From contig NZ_PJMQ01000001.1 in assembly GCF_002846335.1 (NCBI RefSeq), positions 3,286,001 through 3,350,000 of the forward strand: DNA of 64,000 bases. The letters run 5' to 3'. Below, in pieces: positions 1-9,518 of this stretch. Within the stretch, counting starts at the first letter, position 1. Every line of letters starts with the position of its first letter. The notes beneath the pieces were generated by a model, which ran no database searches, was not told where the DNA came from, and was given only the letters and a program-made list of their open reading frames with translations. Origin of the DNA: Janthinobacterium sp. 61 (GTDB lineage Bacteria; Pseudomonadota; Gammaproteobacteria; Burkholderiales; Burkholderiaceae_D). The position numbers and the translations under genes were made by a program.

Positions 1-54
1 CGCATGATCGGCGTGGCGGCCATGCTGGCCGCCAGCGCGATGGCCATTCTGTAG
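1..54 (+). CDS. C-terminal fragment of an unidentified protein, cut by the left edge
   Basis: Frame 1 is open from the first base and ends at a TAG stop at 52-54, giving 17 residues that finish in a hydrophobic Ala/Met/Leu-rich stretch (ending AASAMAIL). That would fit the last membrane helix of a small membrane protein, such as those often placed beside siderophore receptors, but the fragment is too short to identify. The next gene begins 125 bases later behind its own Fur box, so the two are probably separate transcription units. Confidence 0.4.
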   Translation, partial: RMIGVAAMLAASAMAIL

Positions 55-138
55 AGATAGTCCTGTGCCGCCACGGCGTGGCGGCAAGCGCGTGGCGGCA
101 CAGCAACAGCGCATTGCGCCAGCACGCTCACCGCGCTA

Positions 139-159
139 AAATGAGAATAATTCTTATTT
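139..159 (+). promoter_or_regulatory. Fur box upstream of the ECF sigma factor gene
   Basis: Seen directly: two 10-base arms, AAATGAGAAT (139-148) and ATTCTTATTT (150-159), form an inverted repeat around a single central base with one mismatch. This closely matches the AT-rich GATAAT-type Fur operator. It lies 20 bases before the ATG at 180, so it would sit on the promoter of the sigma/FecR pair and switch them on when iron is scarce. It also rules out the longer reading frame starting at 78 as the real gene start. Confidence 0.85.
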
Positions 160-179
160 GCATTAAGGCCTTCTCCACC

Positions 180-722
180 ATGCCAGGCAGTCCGTTCGCG
201 CCCTCCCCCATGCTTCCCACGCAACTTGAAAGCCATTACCGAGCACACCACGGCTGGCTGGCGCACTGGCTGCAGCGGCGCCTGGGTAATGCTGCCGAGG
301 CGGCTGACCTGATGCAGGATACCTTTACACGCCTGCTGGCCGGCCCCACGGGGCAGCCGCAAACGCCGGCCCTGCGCACGCCGAAGGCCTATCTGGCGAC
401 AGTTGCCAAGCATTTGCTGATCAATCATTTACGGCGCCAGTCGCTGGAACGCGCCTGGGCCGATGCGCTGGCCGCGCAGCCAGAGCAGTACCAGCCCTCC
501 GCCGAGCGGCGCGCGGAAATCCTGCAGGCGCTGCAAGCGGTCGACGCCATGCTCGATGGCTTGAAACCGAAGGTGCGCGCCGTCTTCATCCTGGCGCAGA
601 TCGAAGGCCATGCGTATGCGGACATCGCCGCGCAGCTGGGCATCGGCGAACGCTCCGTGAAGCGTTACATGGCCGAGGCGCTGACCGAATGCGTGCTGCT
701 GGTGCCGGACTTGCCGGCATGA
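180..722 (+). CDS. FecI-type ECF RNA polymerase sigma factor
   Basis: A 180-residue extracytoplasmic-function sigma-70 factor. Region 2 is visible in the segment with HHGWLAHWLQRRLGN and AADLMQDTFTRLL, region 4 in the C-terminal helix-turn-helix (GHAYADIAAQLGIGERSVKRY). This is the pattern of FecI-like factors that turn on TonB-dependent siderophore receptors. I start it at ATG 180, which has AAGG 11 bases upstream and lies just after the Fur box; ATG 210 is possible but has no ribosome site. Its stop overlaps the FecR start (ATGA), so the two are translationally coupled. Iron regulation through Fur is inferred from the operator. Confidence 0.9.
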   Translation: MPGSPFAPSPMLPTQLESHYRAHHGWLAHWLQRRLGNAAEAADLMQDTFTRLLAGPTGQPQTPALRTPKAYLATVAKHLLINHLRRQSLERAWADALAAQPEQYQPSAERRAEILQALQAVDAMLDGLKPKVRAVFILAQIEGHAYADIAAQLGIGERSVKRYMAEALTECVLLVPDLPA

Positions 723-1672
723 GCGCCGCTGCTCCGCTTTATCCTCCTCTGTCGCGCAAGGTGGCGCGCCAGGCCGTCGAATGGTATTTATTGGAGCAAT
801 CGGGCCAGGCCACATCGGATGACCTGACGGCGTCGGCGCAATGGCGCGCACTCGACCCGGAACATGCGCGCGCCTGGAGTAAGGTACAGCAAGTGAGCCA
901 GACGGCCGGCCGGCTGCCGCCGGAGTTGGCCGTGCCCGTATTGCGCCGGCCGCAGCGACGCGCGGCCATGCAGATACTGCTGGCGCTGATGGCGGCACCC
1001 GCCACCTGGCTGCTGGCGCGCCATGAACTGCTGGCCGACTACCGCAGCAGCGTGGGCGAACGGCGCGAGGTGTCCTTGCCCGATGGCGGCACCCTTGTGC
1101 TCAACACGGAAAGCGCCGTCGACCTGGCGTATGGCGCCGACGAACGCCGGCTGACGCTGCGCCACGGCGAAGTACTGATACAGACGCGCCCCGACCACGC
1201 GGGCAGCCGCCCCTTCATCGTCGCCACCTGCCATGGCCGCATCCGCGCGCTGGGCACGCGCTTTACCGTGCGCGTCGACGACGACAGCAGCCGCGTGACG
1301 GTGCTCGAACACGCGGTGGAAATCACGCCGCGCGCGCCCTCGGCCACCGTGCGCACGCTCATGGCGGGACAGCAAAGCCGCTTCGACGCCAGCCACGCCA
1401 GCCTGCCCGCGCCGGCGCCGCCGCAAGCCGATGCATGGGCGCGTGGCATGCTGGCGGCGCAGGACATGCGCCTCGATGCCTTCGCCTTTGAGCTGTCACG
1501 CTACCGCCCCGGCCTGCTGCGCGTGGAACCGCAGGTGGCTGGCTTGCGCCTGACGGGCGCCTTCCAGCTCGACGACACGGACGCCGTGCTGGACAGCCTG
1601 GCGCGCATGCTGCCCGTCGACGTGCTGTACCGCACCCAATACTGGGTCACTCTCGTGGCCCGCAAAAAATAG
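719..1672 (+). CDS. FecR-family anti-sigma / sigma regulator
   Basis: A 317-residue inner-membrane regulator that would relay the receptor signal to the ECF factor. The N-terminal ~75 residues form the cytoplasmic DUF4880-type sigma-binding region (EWYLLEQSG..WRALDPEHARAW), a single membrane helix follows near residues 85-103 (AMQILLALMAAPATWLLA), then the periplasmic FecR domain (REVSLPDGGTLVLNTESAV; LGTRFTVRVD; VTVLEHAVEI) and a C-terminal STN-contacting domain (LSRYRPGLLRV). The start ATG at 719 overlaps the sigma stop by four bases. The gene order sigma-FecR-receptor is the standard cell-surface signalling triad, so the partner receptor is almost certainly the next gene. Confidence 0.92.
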   Translation: MSAAAPLYPPLSRKVARQAVEWYLLEQSGQATSDDLTASAQWRALDPEHARAWSKVQQVSQTAGRLPPELAVPVLRRPQRRAAMQILLALMAAPATWLLARHELLADYRSSVGERREVSLPDGGTLVLNTESAVDLAYGADERRLTLRHGEVLIQTRPDHAGSRPFIVATCHGRIRALGTRFTVRVDDDSSRVTVLEHAVEITPRAPSATVRTLMAGQQSRFDASHASLPAPAPPQADAWARGMLAAQDMRLDAFAFELSRYRPGLLRVEPQVAGLRLTGAFQLDDTDAVLDSLARMLPVDVLYRTQYWVTLVARKK

Positions 1673-1763
1673 TTTATAAAAGATGGCCCTTTTTTTCGGC
1701 ATGGCCTGTCCTGAGGGTATTGCAACGATATCTTCAACGACACTCCACCGGAAAGGCCAGACC

Positions 1764-4214
1764 ATGCACCCACCCCGTTTGACTCCCCTCGCGCGCACCA
1801 TCGGCAGCGCCGTGATCTTGCTGTCGCTGGCGCAGGCGCCGGCCCTGGCGGCAGCTTCCGCCACCGCCCCAGCCAGCACGCAAATCAGTTTCAGCGTGCC
1901 GCCGGGCGAGCTGTCCGCCGCCATCGCCAGCTTTGCCATCGAAGCAAAAGTGAGCGTGGGCGCGGCGGCCGAACTGCTGCAAGGCATGCGCACGCCAGGC
2001 CTGAACGGCAGCTACACGGTGCCGCAGGCACTGGCCCGCCTGCTAACCGGCACAGGACTGGAGGCGCTGCCCAGCGGAGAGCGCAGTTACGTGCTGCGCA
2101 AGGCGGGCGCTGCATCGCACGGCGCGCCGATCGCCGCCACGCTGGACGAAGTAGCCGTCAGCTCCAGCGCCCTGCGCGACGGCACCACGGAAGGCAAGCG
2201 CGGCTACGCAGGCCTGACCAGCGCCACGCGTTTGAACCTGTCGCTGCGCGAAACGCCGCAGGCGGTCAGCGTCATCACGCGCCAGCAGATCGACGACCAG
2301 GGTTTGCGCACGTTGCAGGATGTACTGGTCCAGGCGCCCGGCATCACGGTCGACCATTCGTCGAGCACGCGCGAATACGACCAGGTGTTTTCACGGGGAT
2401 TTGAAGTGACGTCGTACATGTTCGACGGCATCCCGACCAGCAAGAACCTGGAAGCACGCACCTACGACATGGCCATCTACGACAGGGTCGAAATCATCCG
2501 CGGCGCGACGGGCCTGATCAGCGGCACGGGCAGCCCGTCGGCGGCCGTCAACCTGGTGCGCAAGCGCCCGGGCCGCAGCTTTGCCGCCACGGCCGGCGCG
2601 CAGCTCGGTTCGTGGGACCGCTACCGCGTCGAAGGCGATGTCTCGACACCATTGACGTCGGACGGCAAGGTGCGCGCGCGCGTCGTCGCCGCGCATGAAG
2701 ACCAGCGCTCGTTCATCGACCGCTACCAGCAGAAGAAGGACGTGCTGTACGCCATCGTCGAAGCGGACCTGACGCCATCGACAGTGCTCAGCGCCGGCAT
2801 CAACTATCAACAGGAAAAGCTCAAGGGCGCGGGCCGCGACTTCCCCATGTTCTATGCCGATGGCTCGCAGACGCGCTTCCCCCGCTCGATGAACGGCACG
2901 GCCGCGTGGAGCACGTACGAGCGCGAACAGAGCATGCTGTTCGCCACGCTCGACCACTATTTCGACAACGACTGGATCGCCAAGGTCGCAGTCAGCCGCA
3001 GCAGCAACCAGTACGATGCCTTGCAGGGCTTTTCCGGCAATGGCTACCCGGACCGCGTGACGGGCGGCGGCATGCGGCTGTGGCTGGCCAACTGGCACAG
3101 CAAGCCGCAACAGACCTCGCTCGACGCCTATGTCAGCGGCCCGTTCCAGGCCTTCGGCCGCCAGCATGAACTGGTGCTGGGCGTGAGCGCCTCGGAACTC
3201 AAGACGAACAGCCCCATCTATCCGGGCTGGCGCCTCGATGGCTATGACTACACGGTGCCAGATATCCACGCCTGGAATGGCGATATGCCGGTGCCCGACT
3301 ACAGCGGCACGCGTCTGGGCAGTTCGTACGACAAGGAACGGGAAAGCGGCCTGTATTCGACCCTGCGCCTGCGCCCGACGGATGCGCTGTCGGTGATCCT
3401 CGGCGCGCGCCTGTCGTACTGGAAGCGCGACATCCGCAGCGACTATTTCAATGACACGGACCTGTACGATGCGATGCGCGAAAACGGCAAGATCACGCCG
3501 TATGCAGGCCTCGTCTACGACCTGGGCCAGCACTGGTCGGCCTACGCCAGCTACACCAGCATCTTCACGCCGCAAAGCCAGCGCGACGTCAACAGCCGCT
3601 TCCTGGCGCCGCTCGAAGGCAAGAACTACGAAGTGGGCGCCAAGGGCGAATTCTTCGGCGGCAAGCTCACCACCAGTGCCGCCCTCTTCCAGCTGAAACA
3701 GGAAAACCTGGCCGAAGCCGATCCGGGCAATGTCTGGATCATCGGCACGGGCGGCGGTTCCTACGCCTATCACACGGTCAAGGGCGCCACCACGCGCGGC
3801 TTCGAAGCGGAAGTCTCGGGCCAGCTGCGCCCCGACTGGCAACTGACGGCCAGCTATGCCTACAGCCGCATCCGCAATGCTGCCGGCGCGCGCATCCAGA
3901 CCAACCAGCCGCAAGCCATGGCCAAGCTGTGGAGCACCTGGCGCCTGGCGCAAGGCGTGCCGGGCCTGGTGCTGGGCGGCGGCGTGAACTGGCAGAGCAA
4001 TATCTACATGGATGACCGCGGGCCGAACGGCGAACGCTTCACGCAGAAGGCGTATGCCGTGGCGGGACTGATGGCGCAGTATCAGGTCAGCAAGCAGCTG
4101 CTGGCGACCCTGAACGTCAACAACGTCTTCGACAAGAAGTACTACTCGACGGGCATGGGCGGATACTACGGCGATCCGCGCAACGCCGTGCTGTCGCTGC
4201 GCTATCAGTTCTGA
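1764..4214 (+). CDS. TonB-dependent siderophore receptor with N-terminal STN signalling domain
   Basis: An 816-residue outer-membrane ferric-siderophore transporter-transducer. After the signal peptide (cleavage near residue 30, ALAAASA) there is an STN domain (ISFSVPPGELSAAIASFA.. LARLLTGTGLEAL) that would touch FecR, a plug domain (RETPQAVSVITRQQID..; PGITVD; VEIIRGATGLISGTGSP) and a 22-strand barrel ending in the expected terminal Phe (LSLRYQF). Start chosen at ATG 1764, behind GGAAAGG, because the signal peptide begins there; the upstream extension to 1683 has none. The siderophore cannot be told from sequence; the family includes ferrichrome, ferrioxamine, pyoverdine and pyochelin-type receptors. 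Its end overlaps the convergent GGDEF-EAL gene by ten bases. Confidence 0.93.
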   Translation: MHPPRLTPLARTIGSAVILLSLAQAPALAAASATAPASTQISFSVPPGELSAAIASFAIEAKVSVGAAAELLQGMRTPGLNGSYTVPQALARLLTGTGLEALPSGERSYVLRKAGAASHGAPIAATLDEVAVSSSALRDGTTEGKRGYAGLTSATRLNLSLRETPQAVSVITRQQIDDQGLRTLQDVLVQAPGITVDHSSSTREYDQVFSRGFEVTSYMFDGIPTSKNLEARTYDMAIYDRVEIIRGATGLISGTGSPSAAVNLVRKRPGRSFAATAGAQLGSWDRYRVEGDVSTPLTSDGKVRARVVAAHEDQRSFIDRYQQKKDVLYAIVEADLTPSTVLSAGINYQQEKLKGAGRDFPMFYADGSQTRFPRSMNGTAAWSTYEREQSMLFATLDHYFDNDWIAKVAVSRSSNQYDALQGFSGNGYPDRVTGGGMRLWLANWHSKPQQTSLDAYVSGPFQAFGRQHELVLGVSASELKTNSPIYPGWRLDGYDYTVPDIHAWNGDMPVPDYSGTRLGSSYDKERESGLYSTLRLRPTDALSVILGARLSYWKRDIRSDYFNDTDLYDAMRENGKITPYAGLVYDLGQHWSAYASYTSIFTPQSQRDVNSRFLAPLEGKNYEVGAKGEFFGGKLTTSAALFQLKQENLAEADPGNVWIIGTGGGSYAYHTVKGATTRGFEAEVSGQLRPDWQLTASYAYSRIRNAAGARIQTNQPQAMAKLWSTWRLAQGVPGLVLGGGVNWQSNIYMDDRGPNGERFTQKAYAVAGLMAQYQVSKQLLATLNVNNVFDKKYYSTGMGGYYGDPRNAVLSLRYQF

Positions 4215-6019
4215 ATGACTTCACTACTTTTGAGCAGCGCCTCGATGCCCTCGGGCGCCATGGCGCGGCCGAGAAAATAGCCAAACGCCTCGTCGCAGCC
4301 CATCTCGGCGAGCAGTTCCAGCTGCGCGCCGCTTTCCACGCCGCTGGCGATGGTGCGCAGTCCGAGCGTGCGTGCCATCGCGACGATGGCGCGCACCATG
4401 GCACTGTCGTCGCCCGGCTTGCCCAGGTCGTCGACGAAGCACTTTTCGATCTTCACGGCATCCGTGGGAAAGCGTTTCAGGTAGTTGAGCGACGCGTCGC
4501 CCGTGCCAAAGTCGCTGATGGAAACCGACATGCCCAGCTGGCGGAACTGGCGCAATATCAGTTCGCAGTTCTGGTTGCGGTCGATCAGGATGCCGGCGGC
4601 GATTTCCAGCTCGATGCAGTGTCCCGGCACGCCGGCCGCCGCCAGCGCGGCGGCGAAATTGCGCGCAATATCGCGCTGGTAAAACTGGCGCGCCGACAGG
4701 CTGACGGACACCGTTAACACTTGCCCCTGCGCCATCCAGCTGCGTGCCTGTTCCACCGCCGTGGCCATCACCCAGGCCCCCACCGGCAGGATCAAGGCGC
4801 TTTCTTCCAGCACCGGCAAAAAATCGAGCGGCATCATCAGTCCAAGTTCCGGGTGCTTCCAGCGCAGCAACGCCTTCACTCCCGTGATCCTGCGCGTCTT
4901 CAGGTCCATGCGCGGCTGGTAGAACAGGGCGAATTCCTTGCGTTCGAGCGCATGGCGCAGGGCCGTCTCGAGGATGGTGCGCGAATACGACTGCGTCTGC
5001 ATGCGCACGGCGTAACGCAAACAAGTACCCGGCGCATGGCGCTTGGCCGCGTACATGGCCAGGTCGGCCTTTTCGATCAGTGCATTGACGTCGTCGTCAT
5101 CGTCCGGGTAGAGGGCCACGCCCACGCTGGCCGCCACCGACAGACTGTATTCGCTGATGACGAAGGGCGCGGCGATGGCGGCGACGATTTTTTCGGCCAC
5201 CCGCTCGGCATCGTGCGCCGTGCGCAGTTCCGTCAGCAGGATGATGAATTCATCGCCGCCCTGGCGCGCCACCGTATCGACCTTGCGCACGCACTGCTGC
5301 ACCCGACGCGCGAACTCCGTCAGCACCTGGTCGCCCACGTCGTGCCCCAGACTATCGTTGATGGATTTGAAGCGGTCGATGTCGATGAACAGCACGGCCA
5401 GCAAGCCCTGGTGGCGGCGCGCGTAGGCGATGCCGTGCTCAAAGCGGATCTGGAAATGCAGGCGGTTCGGCAAACCCGTCAGGCCGTCGTGGTGGGCGAT
5501 GAATTCCAGTTGCTGCTCGGCGCGCCGGCGGGCCGATACATCGTGCAGCAGCAGCACGGCACCCCGCTGCGCCAGCGGCGCGCAACTGTACTGCACGTCA
5601 ATGCGCTTGCCATCGAGATGGCGCAGCAGCACCGCGCCGCGCGCCACTTCCAGCACTTCCTGCTGCGCCACGCACTCGCGCACCTGGCGCGCCGCATCGA
5701 TGGGCGTGCCGTCCTGGAACAGCGGCAGCAGCTCCGTCACGGGCTGGCCCAGGCCATCGCCGCCCAGCAGCCCACCGATGGCGCTGGCGCGGGGATTCAG
5801 GTACTGCACCACGCCGTCGTGGTCGGTGCCGATGACAGCCGCCGGCAGCGCGTGCAGCAGCGCCAGCGCATCTGCCATGGGCTGCGCCTGCGCCGCCTGC
5901 AGCACTACGCCATTCGCCTGGTGCATGCGCCAGGCGCGCGCCGCATGCCACTGGCAGGCCAGCAGCACGCTGAGCACCACGGCAAGGGCCAGGCACAGCG
6001 CCAGCAGCAGCGCCGTCAT
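4205..6019 (-). CDS. Membrane-anchored PAS-GGDEF-EAL protein with degenerate EAL domain
   Basis: A 604-residue c-di-GMP protein: one membrane helix (about 2-24), PAS domain (about 48-160), GGDEF domain (about 170-335) and EAL domain (about 345-597). The cyclase looks active: GGDEF is intact at 254-258 and an RxxD inhibitory site (R245-D248) precedes it by the usual five residues. The EAL domain does not: the signature is K382-A-L, the Asn before LSARQ is S440, TE after ELEI is A474-A475, DDFGTG is S502-D503, the EGVE glutamate is S559 and the late Gln is F579; only K523 is kept. I infer a diguanylate cyclase with a non-catalytic EAL sensor or binding module. ATG 6019 has GGGTGA upstream. Confidence 0.93.
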   Translation of the reverse strand: MTALLLALCLALAVVLSVLLACQWHAARAWRMHQANGVVLQAAQAQPMADALALLHALPAAVIGTDHDGVVQYLNPRASAIGGLLGGDGLGQPVTELLPLFQDGTPIDAARQVRECVAQQEVLEVARGAVLLRHLDGKRIDVQYSCAPLAQRGAVLLLHDVSARRRAEQQLEFIAHHDGLTGLPNRLHFQIRFEHGIAYARRHQGLLAVLFIDIDRFKSINDSLGHDVGDQVLTEFARRVQQCVRKVDTVARQGGDEFIILLTELRTAHDAERVAEKIVAAIAAPFVISEYSLSVAASVGVALYPDDDDDVNALIEKADLAMYAAKRHAPGTCLRYAVRMQTQSYSRTILETALRHALERKEFALFYQPRMDLKTRRITGVKALLRWKHPELGLMMPLDFLPVLEESALILPVGAWVMATAVEQARSWMAQGQVLTVSVSLSARQFYQRDIARNFAAALAAAGVPGHCIELEIAAGILIDRNQNCELILRQFRQLGMSVSISDFGTGDASLNYLKRFPTDAVKIEKCFVDDLGKPGDDSAMVRAIVAMARTLGLRTIASGVESGAQLELLAEMGCDEAFGYFLGRAMAPEGIEALLKSSEVIQN

Positions 6020-6149
6020 GCGTCACCCGGCAGACGGAAAGTGAGGAACATGGTTTTCCTTTGCAACGCGCGCCATGCGGCCGGGCGCAGATCCATGCGG
6101 AAAGGAAATAGTATAAGAATTTCGCCGAATTTTTTGCCTGATCGGGCAC

Positions 6150-6169
6150 CGCTTGACTGGCATCAAGCG
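6150..6169 (-). other. Hairpin between chemoreceptor and GGDEF-EAL genes
   Basis: Perfect 7-base arms CGCTTGA (6150-6156) and TCAAGCG (6163-6169) around a six-base loop, directly after the chemoreceptor stop on the minus strand. There is no T-run behind it on that strand, so it is not a classical intrinsic terminator; it could pause transcription or protect the 3' end. Confidence 0.4.
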
Positions 6170-6187
6170 CTGCGGGACGGGCCAGCG

Positions 6188-7801
6188 TCAGCTCAGCGAA
6201 AGCCTCCGGGCCGGCGCAGCGACGCCGGGAACAGCATGCAGTTTGAAGATGCTGACAGCGTCAGCCAGGCTGGCTGCCTGCTGCTGCAGCGCGTCCGCAG
6301 CGGCGGCAGCCTGCTCCACCAGAGCCGCGTTCTGCTGCGTCACGCCATCCATCTGGCTGATGGCGATGCTGATCTGCTCGATGCCATCGCGCTGCTCCAC
6401 GCTGGCCACGGCGATCTCGCCGATGATGGCGTTCACGCGCTGCACGCTACTGACCACGTCATCCATCGTGCGCCCCGCCTGGCCGGCAAGCACGCTGCCC
6501 TCTTCCACCGTGCGCACGGATTCGCCGATCAGCTGCTTGATTTCCATGGCCGCCGCGGCCGACCTGTGCGCCAGGCTGCGCACTTCGGTGGCAACGACGG
6601 CGAAGCCGCGTCCCTGCTCGCCCGCGCGCGCTGCTTCCACTGCCGCATTCAAGGCCAGGATATTCGTCTGGAAAGCGATGCCGTCGATGACGGCGATGAT
6701 GTCGACGATGCGCTTCGACGAGGCATTGATATGGCTCATGGTCTGCACCACTTGCGCCACGGCCTCGCCACCCCGCTGCGCCACGTCGGACGCGCCGCCG
6801 GCAAGCTGGCGCGCCTGGTCCGCGTTGTCGTTATTCTGCCGCACGGTGGAGGTCAGCTCGATCATCGAAGCGGCCGTTTCTTCCAGCGAACTGGCCTGTT
6901 CCTCCGTGCGCGAAGACAGGTCCATGTTGCCGCTGGCAATTTCGCTCGACGCCGTGGCGATGGCGTCCGTACCGGCCCGTACCCGTCCCACGATATCGGC
7001 CAGGTTGCCGCTCATTGCCTTCAAGGCACGCAGCAGGTCACCGATTTCATCACGGCTGCTGTCGGCCACGACGGCGCGCAAGTCGCCAGCCGCCACTTGC
7101 TGGGCGATGCCCACGGCCGCACCCAGCGGCACCGTGATGCTGCGGATCAGCCACCACACGGTGATAGACCCCACGACCAGGGTCACCAGCACGGTTGCCA
7201 GCATGGCGATGCTGGCGCTGCGGTGCGCGGCCGTATCCTGCTCCTTCATCTGCGCCATCAGGCTGTGCGACTGCTTGCCGATCGTGGCGACGATGGCGTC
7301 GATCTGGCGCGTCGGTTCGCGGTCCATGCCCTTGACCAGCGCATCGACCGTGTGGGCGCTGTCGGCGCGCGCGCCGTCATACTGCTGCAGCGCCGCCAGG
7401 TAGCTCACGCCCAGCGCGTCGTGCGCCTGCATGGCTTGCGCCACGGGCGCCGTATCGAGATGCAACGCGGCCATCATCGCCTGCAGGCCGGCCAGTTCCT
7501 TGCGCGTCTGCGCGCCGCTGGCCACAAACGCTTCGCGGTAGCGCTGGAAGGCGGCCGCATCGCCGCCGCGCAACAGGATGTTTTTCCATTCCTGCACCTG
7601 GATCTTGAATTCCACCTGCGCGCTGCGCGCCGCGTCGACCGCTTCCGTCAGGGCCACGGAGCGCTGCATGGCATCCGCACTGCGCGCGCTGGCCGCGTCG
7701 AGCGCGCTCCAGCCGCGCACGCCAACGAACACCAGCGCAAGAAAGAAGAAGGCGCCCAACAGACCCAGGCGGACGGAGATTTTCAAATTCGCAAGTTGCA
7801 T
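6188..7801 (-). CDS. Methyl-accepting chemotaxis protein
   Basis: A 537-residue chemoreceptor. It has a short N-terminal cytoplasmic tail, a first membrane helix (about 10-30), a helical periplasmic sensor of four-helix-bundle type (about 35-185, containing [16 protein letters not shown]), a second helix (about 190-213), a HAMP domain and a long signalling domain with the conserved hairpin tip ([21 protein letters not shown]). Methylation-type Glu/Gln pairs occur near [13 protein letters not shown]. The start is ATG 7801, with GGAG nine bases upstream and the membrane helix right after; the longer frame adds an implausible head. No CheR-tethering pentapeptide (NWETF-like) is seen at the C terminus. 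The ligand is unknown. Confidence 0.94.
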   Translation of the reverse strand: MQLANLKISVRLGLLGAFFFLALVFVGVRGWSALDAASARSADAMQRSVALTEAVDAARSAQVEFKIQVQEWKNILLRGGDAAAFQRYREAFVASGAQTRKELAGLQAMMAALHLDTAPVAQAMQAHDALGVSYLAALQQYDGARADSAHTVDALVKGMDREPTRQIDAIVATIGKQSHSLMAQMKEQDTAAHRSASIAMLATVLVTLVVGSITVWWLIRSITVPLGAAVGIAQQVAAGDLRAVVADSSRDEIGDLLRALKAMSGNLADIVGRVRAGTDAIATASSEIASGNMDLSSRTEEQASSLEETAASMIELTSTVRQNNDNADQARQLAGGASDVAQRGGEAVAQVVQTMSHINASSKRIVDIIAVIDGIAFQTNILALNAAVEAARAGEQGRGFAVVATEVRSLAHRSAAAAMEIKQLIGESVRTVEEGSVLAGQAGRTMDDVVSSVQRVNAIIGEIAVASVEQRDGIEQISIAISQMDGVTQQNAALVEQAAAAADALQQQAASLADAVSIFKLHAVPGVAAPARRLSLS

Positions 7802-8028
7802 GTGTTTCTCCAAACGACAAGAACAGGATGGCAACAACGGCGCCGCCAAAAACTATCCAATTCTCACCAAATGGGGAAATCATGCAGCGTGCCCCGTGAA
7901 AAACCAAGCGGCGCTTTCGCTAGAGAAACACTTTCAGCATAGAAACAACAAATTACACGAGAAGGTTGACTGTCTGGCCATATTGCAGGACGCGCAGCAT
8001 GGCCGGGCCGGCAATCTTGCCGATTACG

Positions 8029-9501
8029 CTAGCGCGCCACGGCCGCTCCCGCGAATTCCTCGCGCAGCAGCGGGTATAACCGCCGGTAGCGCGCCAGCCT
8101 ATCGTCCAGCAAGGCGGAGGCTTGCGGCGCGATCGTTTCCTGCACGGGCGGACGCGTGCACACCTGCGCAGGCGGCAAGCCCGTCACTGCCATCTGCGCC
8201 AGGCGCGCCGCGCCCAGGGTGCCGCCGGCCACGCCATGGTCGTGGCGCAGCACGTTCAAGCCCGAGGCATTCGCGCACAGCTGGGCCCAGAAGCGGCTGC
8301 GCGAACCGCCGCCCACGAACGACGCTTCTTCCAGGCGCGTGCCGGCGCTGCGCAGGGCCGCATTGCCGTCAGCCATGGCAAAGGCCACGCCCTCCATCAC
8401 GCTGTAGGCCAGTTCCGCGCGCCCGTGCTCCGTCGACAAACCGAAGAACACGCCGCGCGCCGTGGCGTCGTTGTGCGGCGTGCGTTCGCCGCTCAAATAC
8501 GGCAGGAAGATGGGGGCCATGCGCGCCTCGACGCCTTCGGCAAGGGTCGCCAGTTCACCGATGTCGGACGACTGCGTCAGCCGCGCCACCCAGCTCAGGC
8601 TGGATGCGGCGCTGAGGATCACGCTCATCTGGTGCCAGCGCTCAGGCAGGCAATGGCAGAACGCGTGCACGCCCTGGCCCGGATTGGGCGCAAAGCCATC
8701 GCTGCCGGCGAACAGCACGCCCGAGGTCCCCAGCGACAGCAGTCCGGCGCCCGGCTCCACCACGCCCAGGCCCACGGCGGCCGCCGCGTTATCGCCCGCG
8801 CCGCCGGCCAGCACTACCGTGTGCGCGATGCCCCATTCCTGGCACAGGGCCGGGCGCACCTGCGCCGCGGCGGCGCTACCCTCGACCAGGCGCGGCATAT
8901 GCTCGCGCGTCAGGCCCGTGGCGGCCAGCATGCGTTCGGACCAGTCGCGTTTGGCCACGTCCAGCCACAGTGTGCCGGAAGCGTCGGACATGTCGGACAC
9001 ATACTCGCCCGTCAGGCGCAGCGCCACGTAATCCTTGGGCAGCAAGACCTTGGCCGTGGCACGGAACAGCGACGGCTCGTATTTTTGCAGCCACAGCAGC
9101 TTGGGCGCCGTGAAACCCGGCATGGCCTGATTGCCCGTAATGGCGCGCGACTCGGGCACCAGCGCCTCGAGTTCCACGCATTCGGCAAAGGCACGCGTAT
9201 CGTTCCACAGGATGGCCGCGCGCAGCACGTGCTGCTGCTTGTCGAGCAGGGTGGCGCCATGCATCTGGCCCGACAGGGCAATGCCGCGCAAGCCGGAAAA
9301 CGCCACCGGCTGCGCGGCGCGGATGGCGGCGATGACGTCCAGGGTGGCGTGCCACCAGTCTTCGGGATTTTGCTCCGACCAGCCGGGATGGGGACTCGAC
9401 ACGCGCAGGGTCACGCCGGCGCTGGCAAGGATGGCTTGGGCGTCATCGGTGAGGATGGCCTTGACTTCGGAAGTGCCGATATCGATACCGAGATAAGTCA
9501 T
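8029..9501 (-). CDS. xylB: Xylulokinase
   Basis: A 490-residue FGGY-family sugar kinase that phosphorylates D-xylulose to xylulose 5-phosphate for the pentose phosphate pathway. The N-terminal nucleotide-binding motif is MTYLGIDIGTSEVKAIL, followed by the substrate-side LSGQMHGATLLD and WNDTRA motifs and the C-terminal FVGGGSRS loop; length matches XylB. Start ATG 9501 is where the kinase fold begins; a much longer frame upstream overlaps the AraC gene and is rejected. It is the last gene of the polyol operon, 17 bases behind the AraC gene. The substrate assignment rests on close motif similarity to XylB plus the polyol dehydrogenase in the same operon. Confidence 0.92.
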   Translation of the reverse strand: MTYLGIDIGTSEVKAILTDDAQAILASAGVTLRVSSPHPGWSEQNPEDWWHATLDVIAAIRAAQPVAFSGLRGIALSGQMHGATLLDKQQHVLRAAILWNDTRAFAECVELEALVPESRAITGNQAMPGFTAPKLLWLQKYEPSLFRATAKVLLPKDYVALRLTGEYVSDMSDASGTLWLDVAKRDWSERMLAATGLTREHMPRLVEGSAAAAQVRPALCQEWGIAHTVVLAGGAGDNAAAAVGLGVVEPGAGLLSLGTSGVLFAGSDGFAPNPGQGVHAFCHCLPERWHQMSVILSAASSLSWVARLTQSSDIGELATLAEGVEARMAPIFLPYLSGERTPHNDATARGVFFGLSTEHGRAELAYSVMEGVAFAMADGNAALRSAGTRLEEASFVGGGSRSRFWAQLCANASGLNVLRHDHGVAGGTLGAARLAQMAVTGLPPAQVCTRPPVQETIAPQASALLDDRLARYRRLYPLLREEFAGAAVAR

Positions 9502-9518
9502 TTGATTCCAAGAGAAAG

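Noticed and set aside
78..179. Longer N terminus for the ECF sigma factor starting at 78
   Set aside because: The Fur box at 139-159 would lie inside the coding region, and residues before ATG 180 have no sigma-factor similarity.
4205..6019. Active c-di-GMP phosphodiesterase reading of the GGDEF-EAL protein
   Set aside because: The EAL motif is KAL and five further catalytic positions are changed.
6110..6115. Minus-strand TATACT as promoter for the GGDEF-EAL gene
   Set aside because: No -35 box is found at 16-18 bases; one hexamer in AT-richer sequence is not enough to claim a promoter.
4721..7942. A 1073-codon open frame on the plus strand opposite the GGDEF-EAL and chemoreceptor genes
   Set aside because: Its translation is rich in His, Arg, Gln and Ala with no domain; both minus-strand genes beneath it have complete catalytic or signalling motifs. 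It is a codon-bias shadow typical of high-GC DNA.
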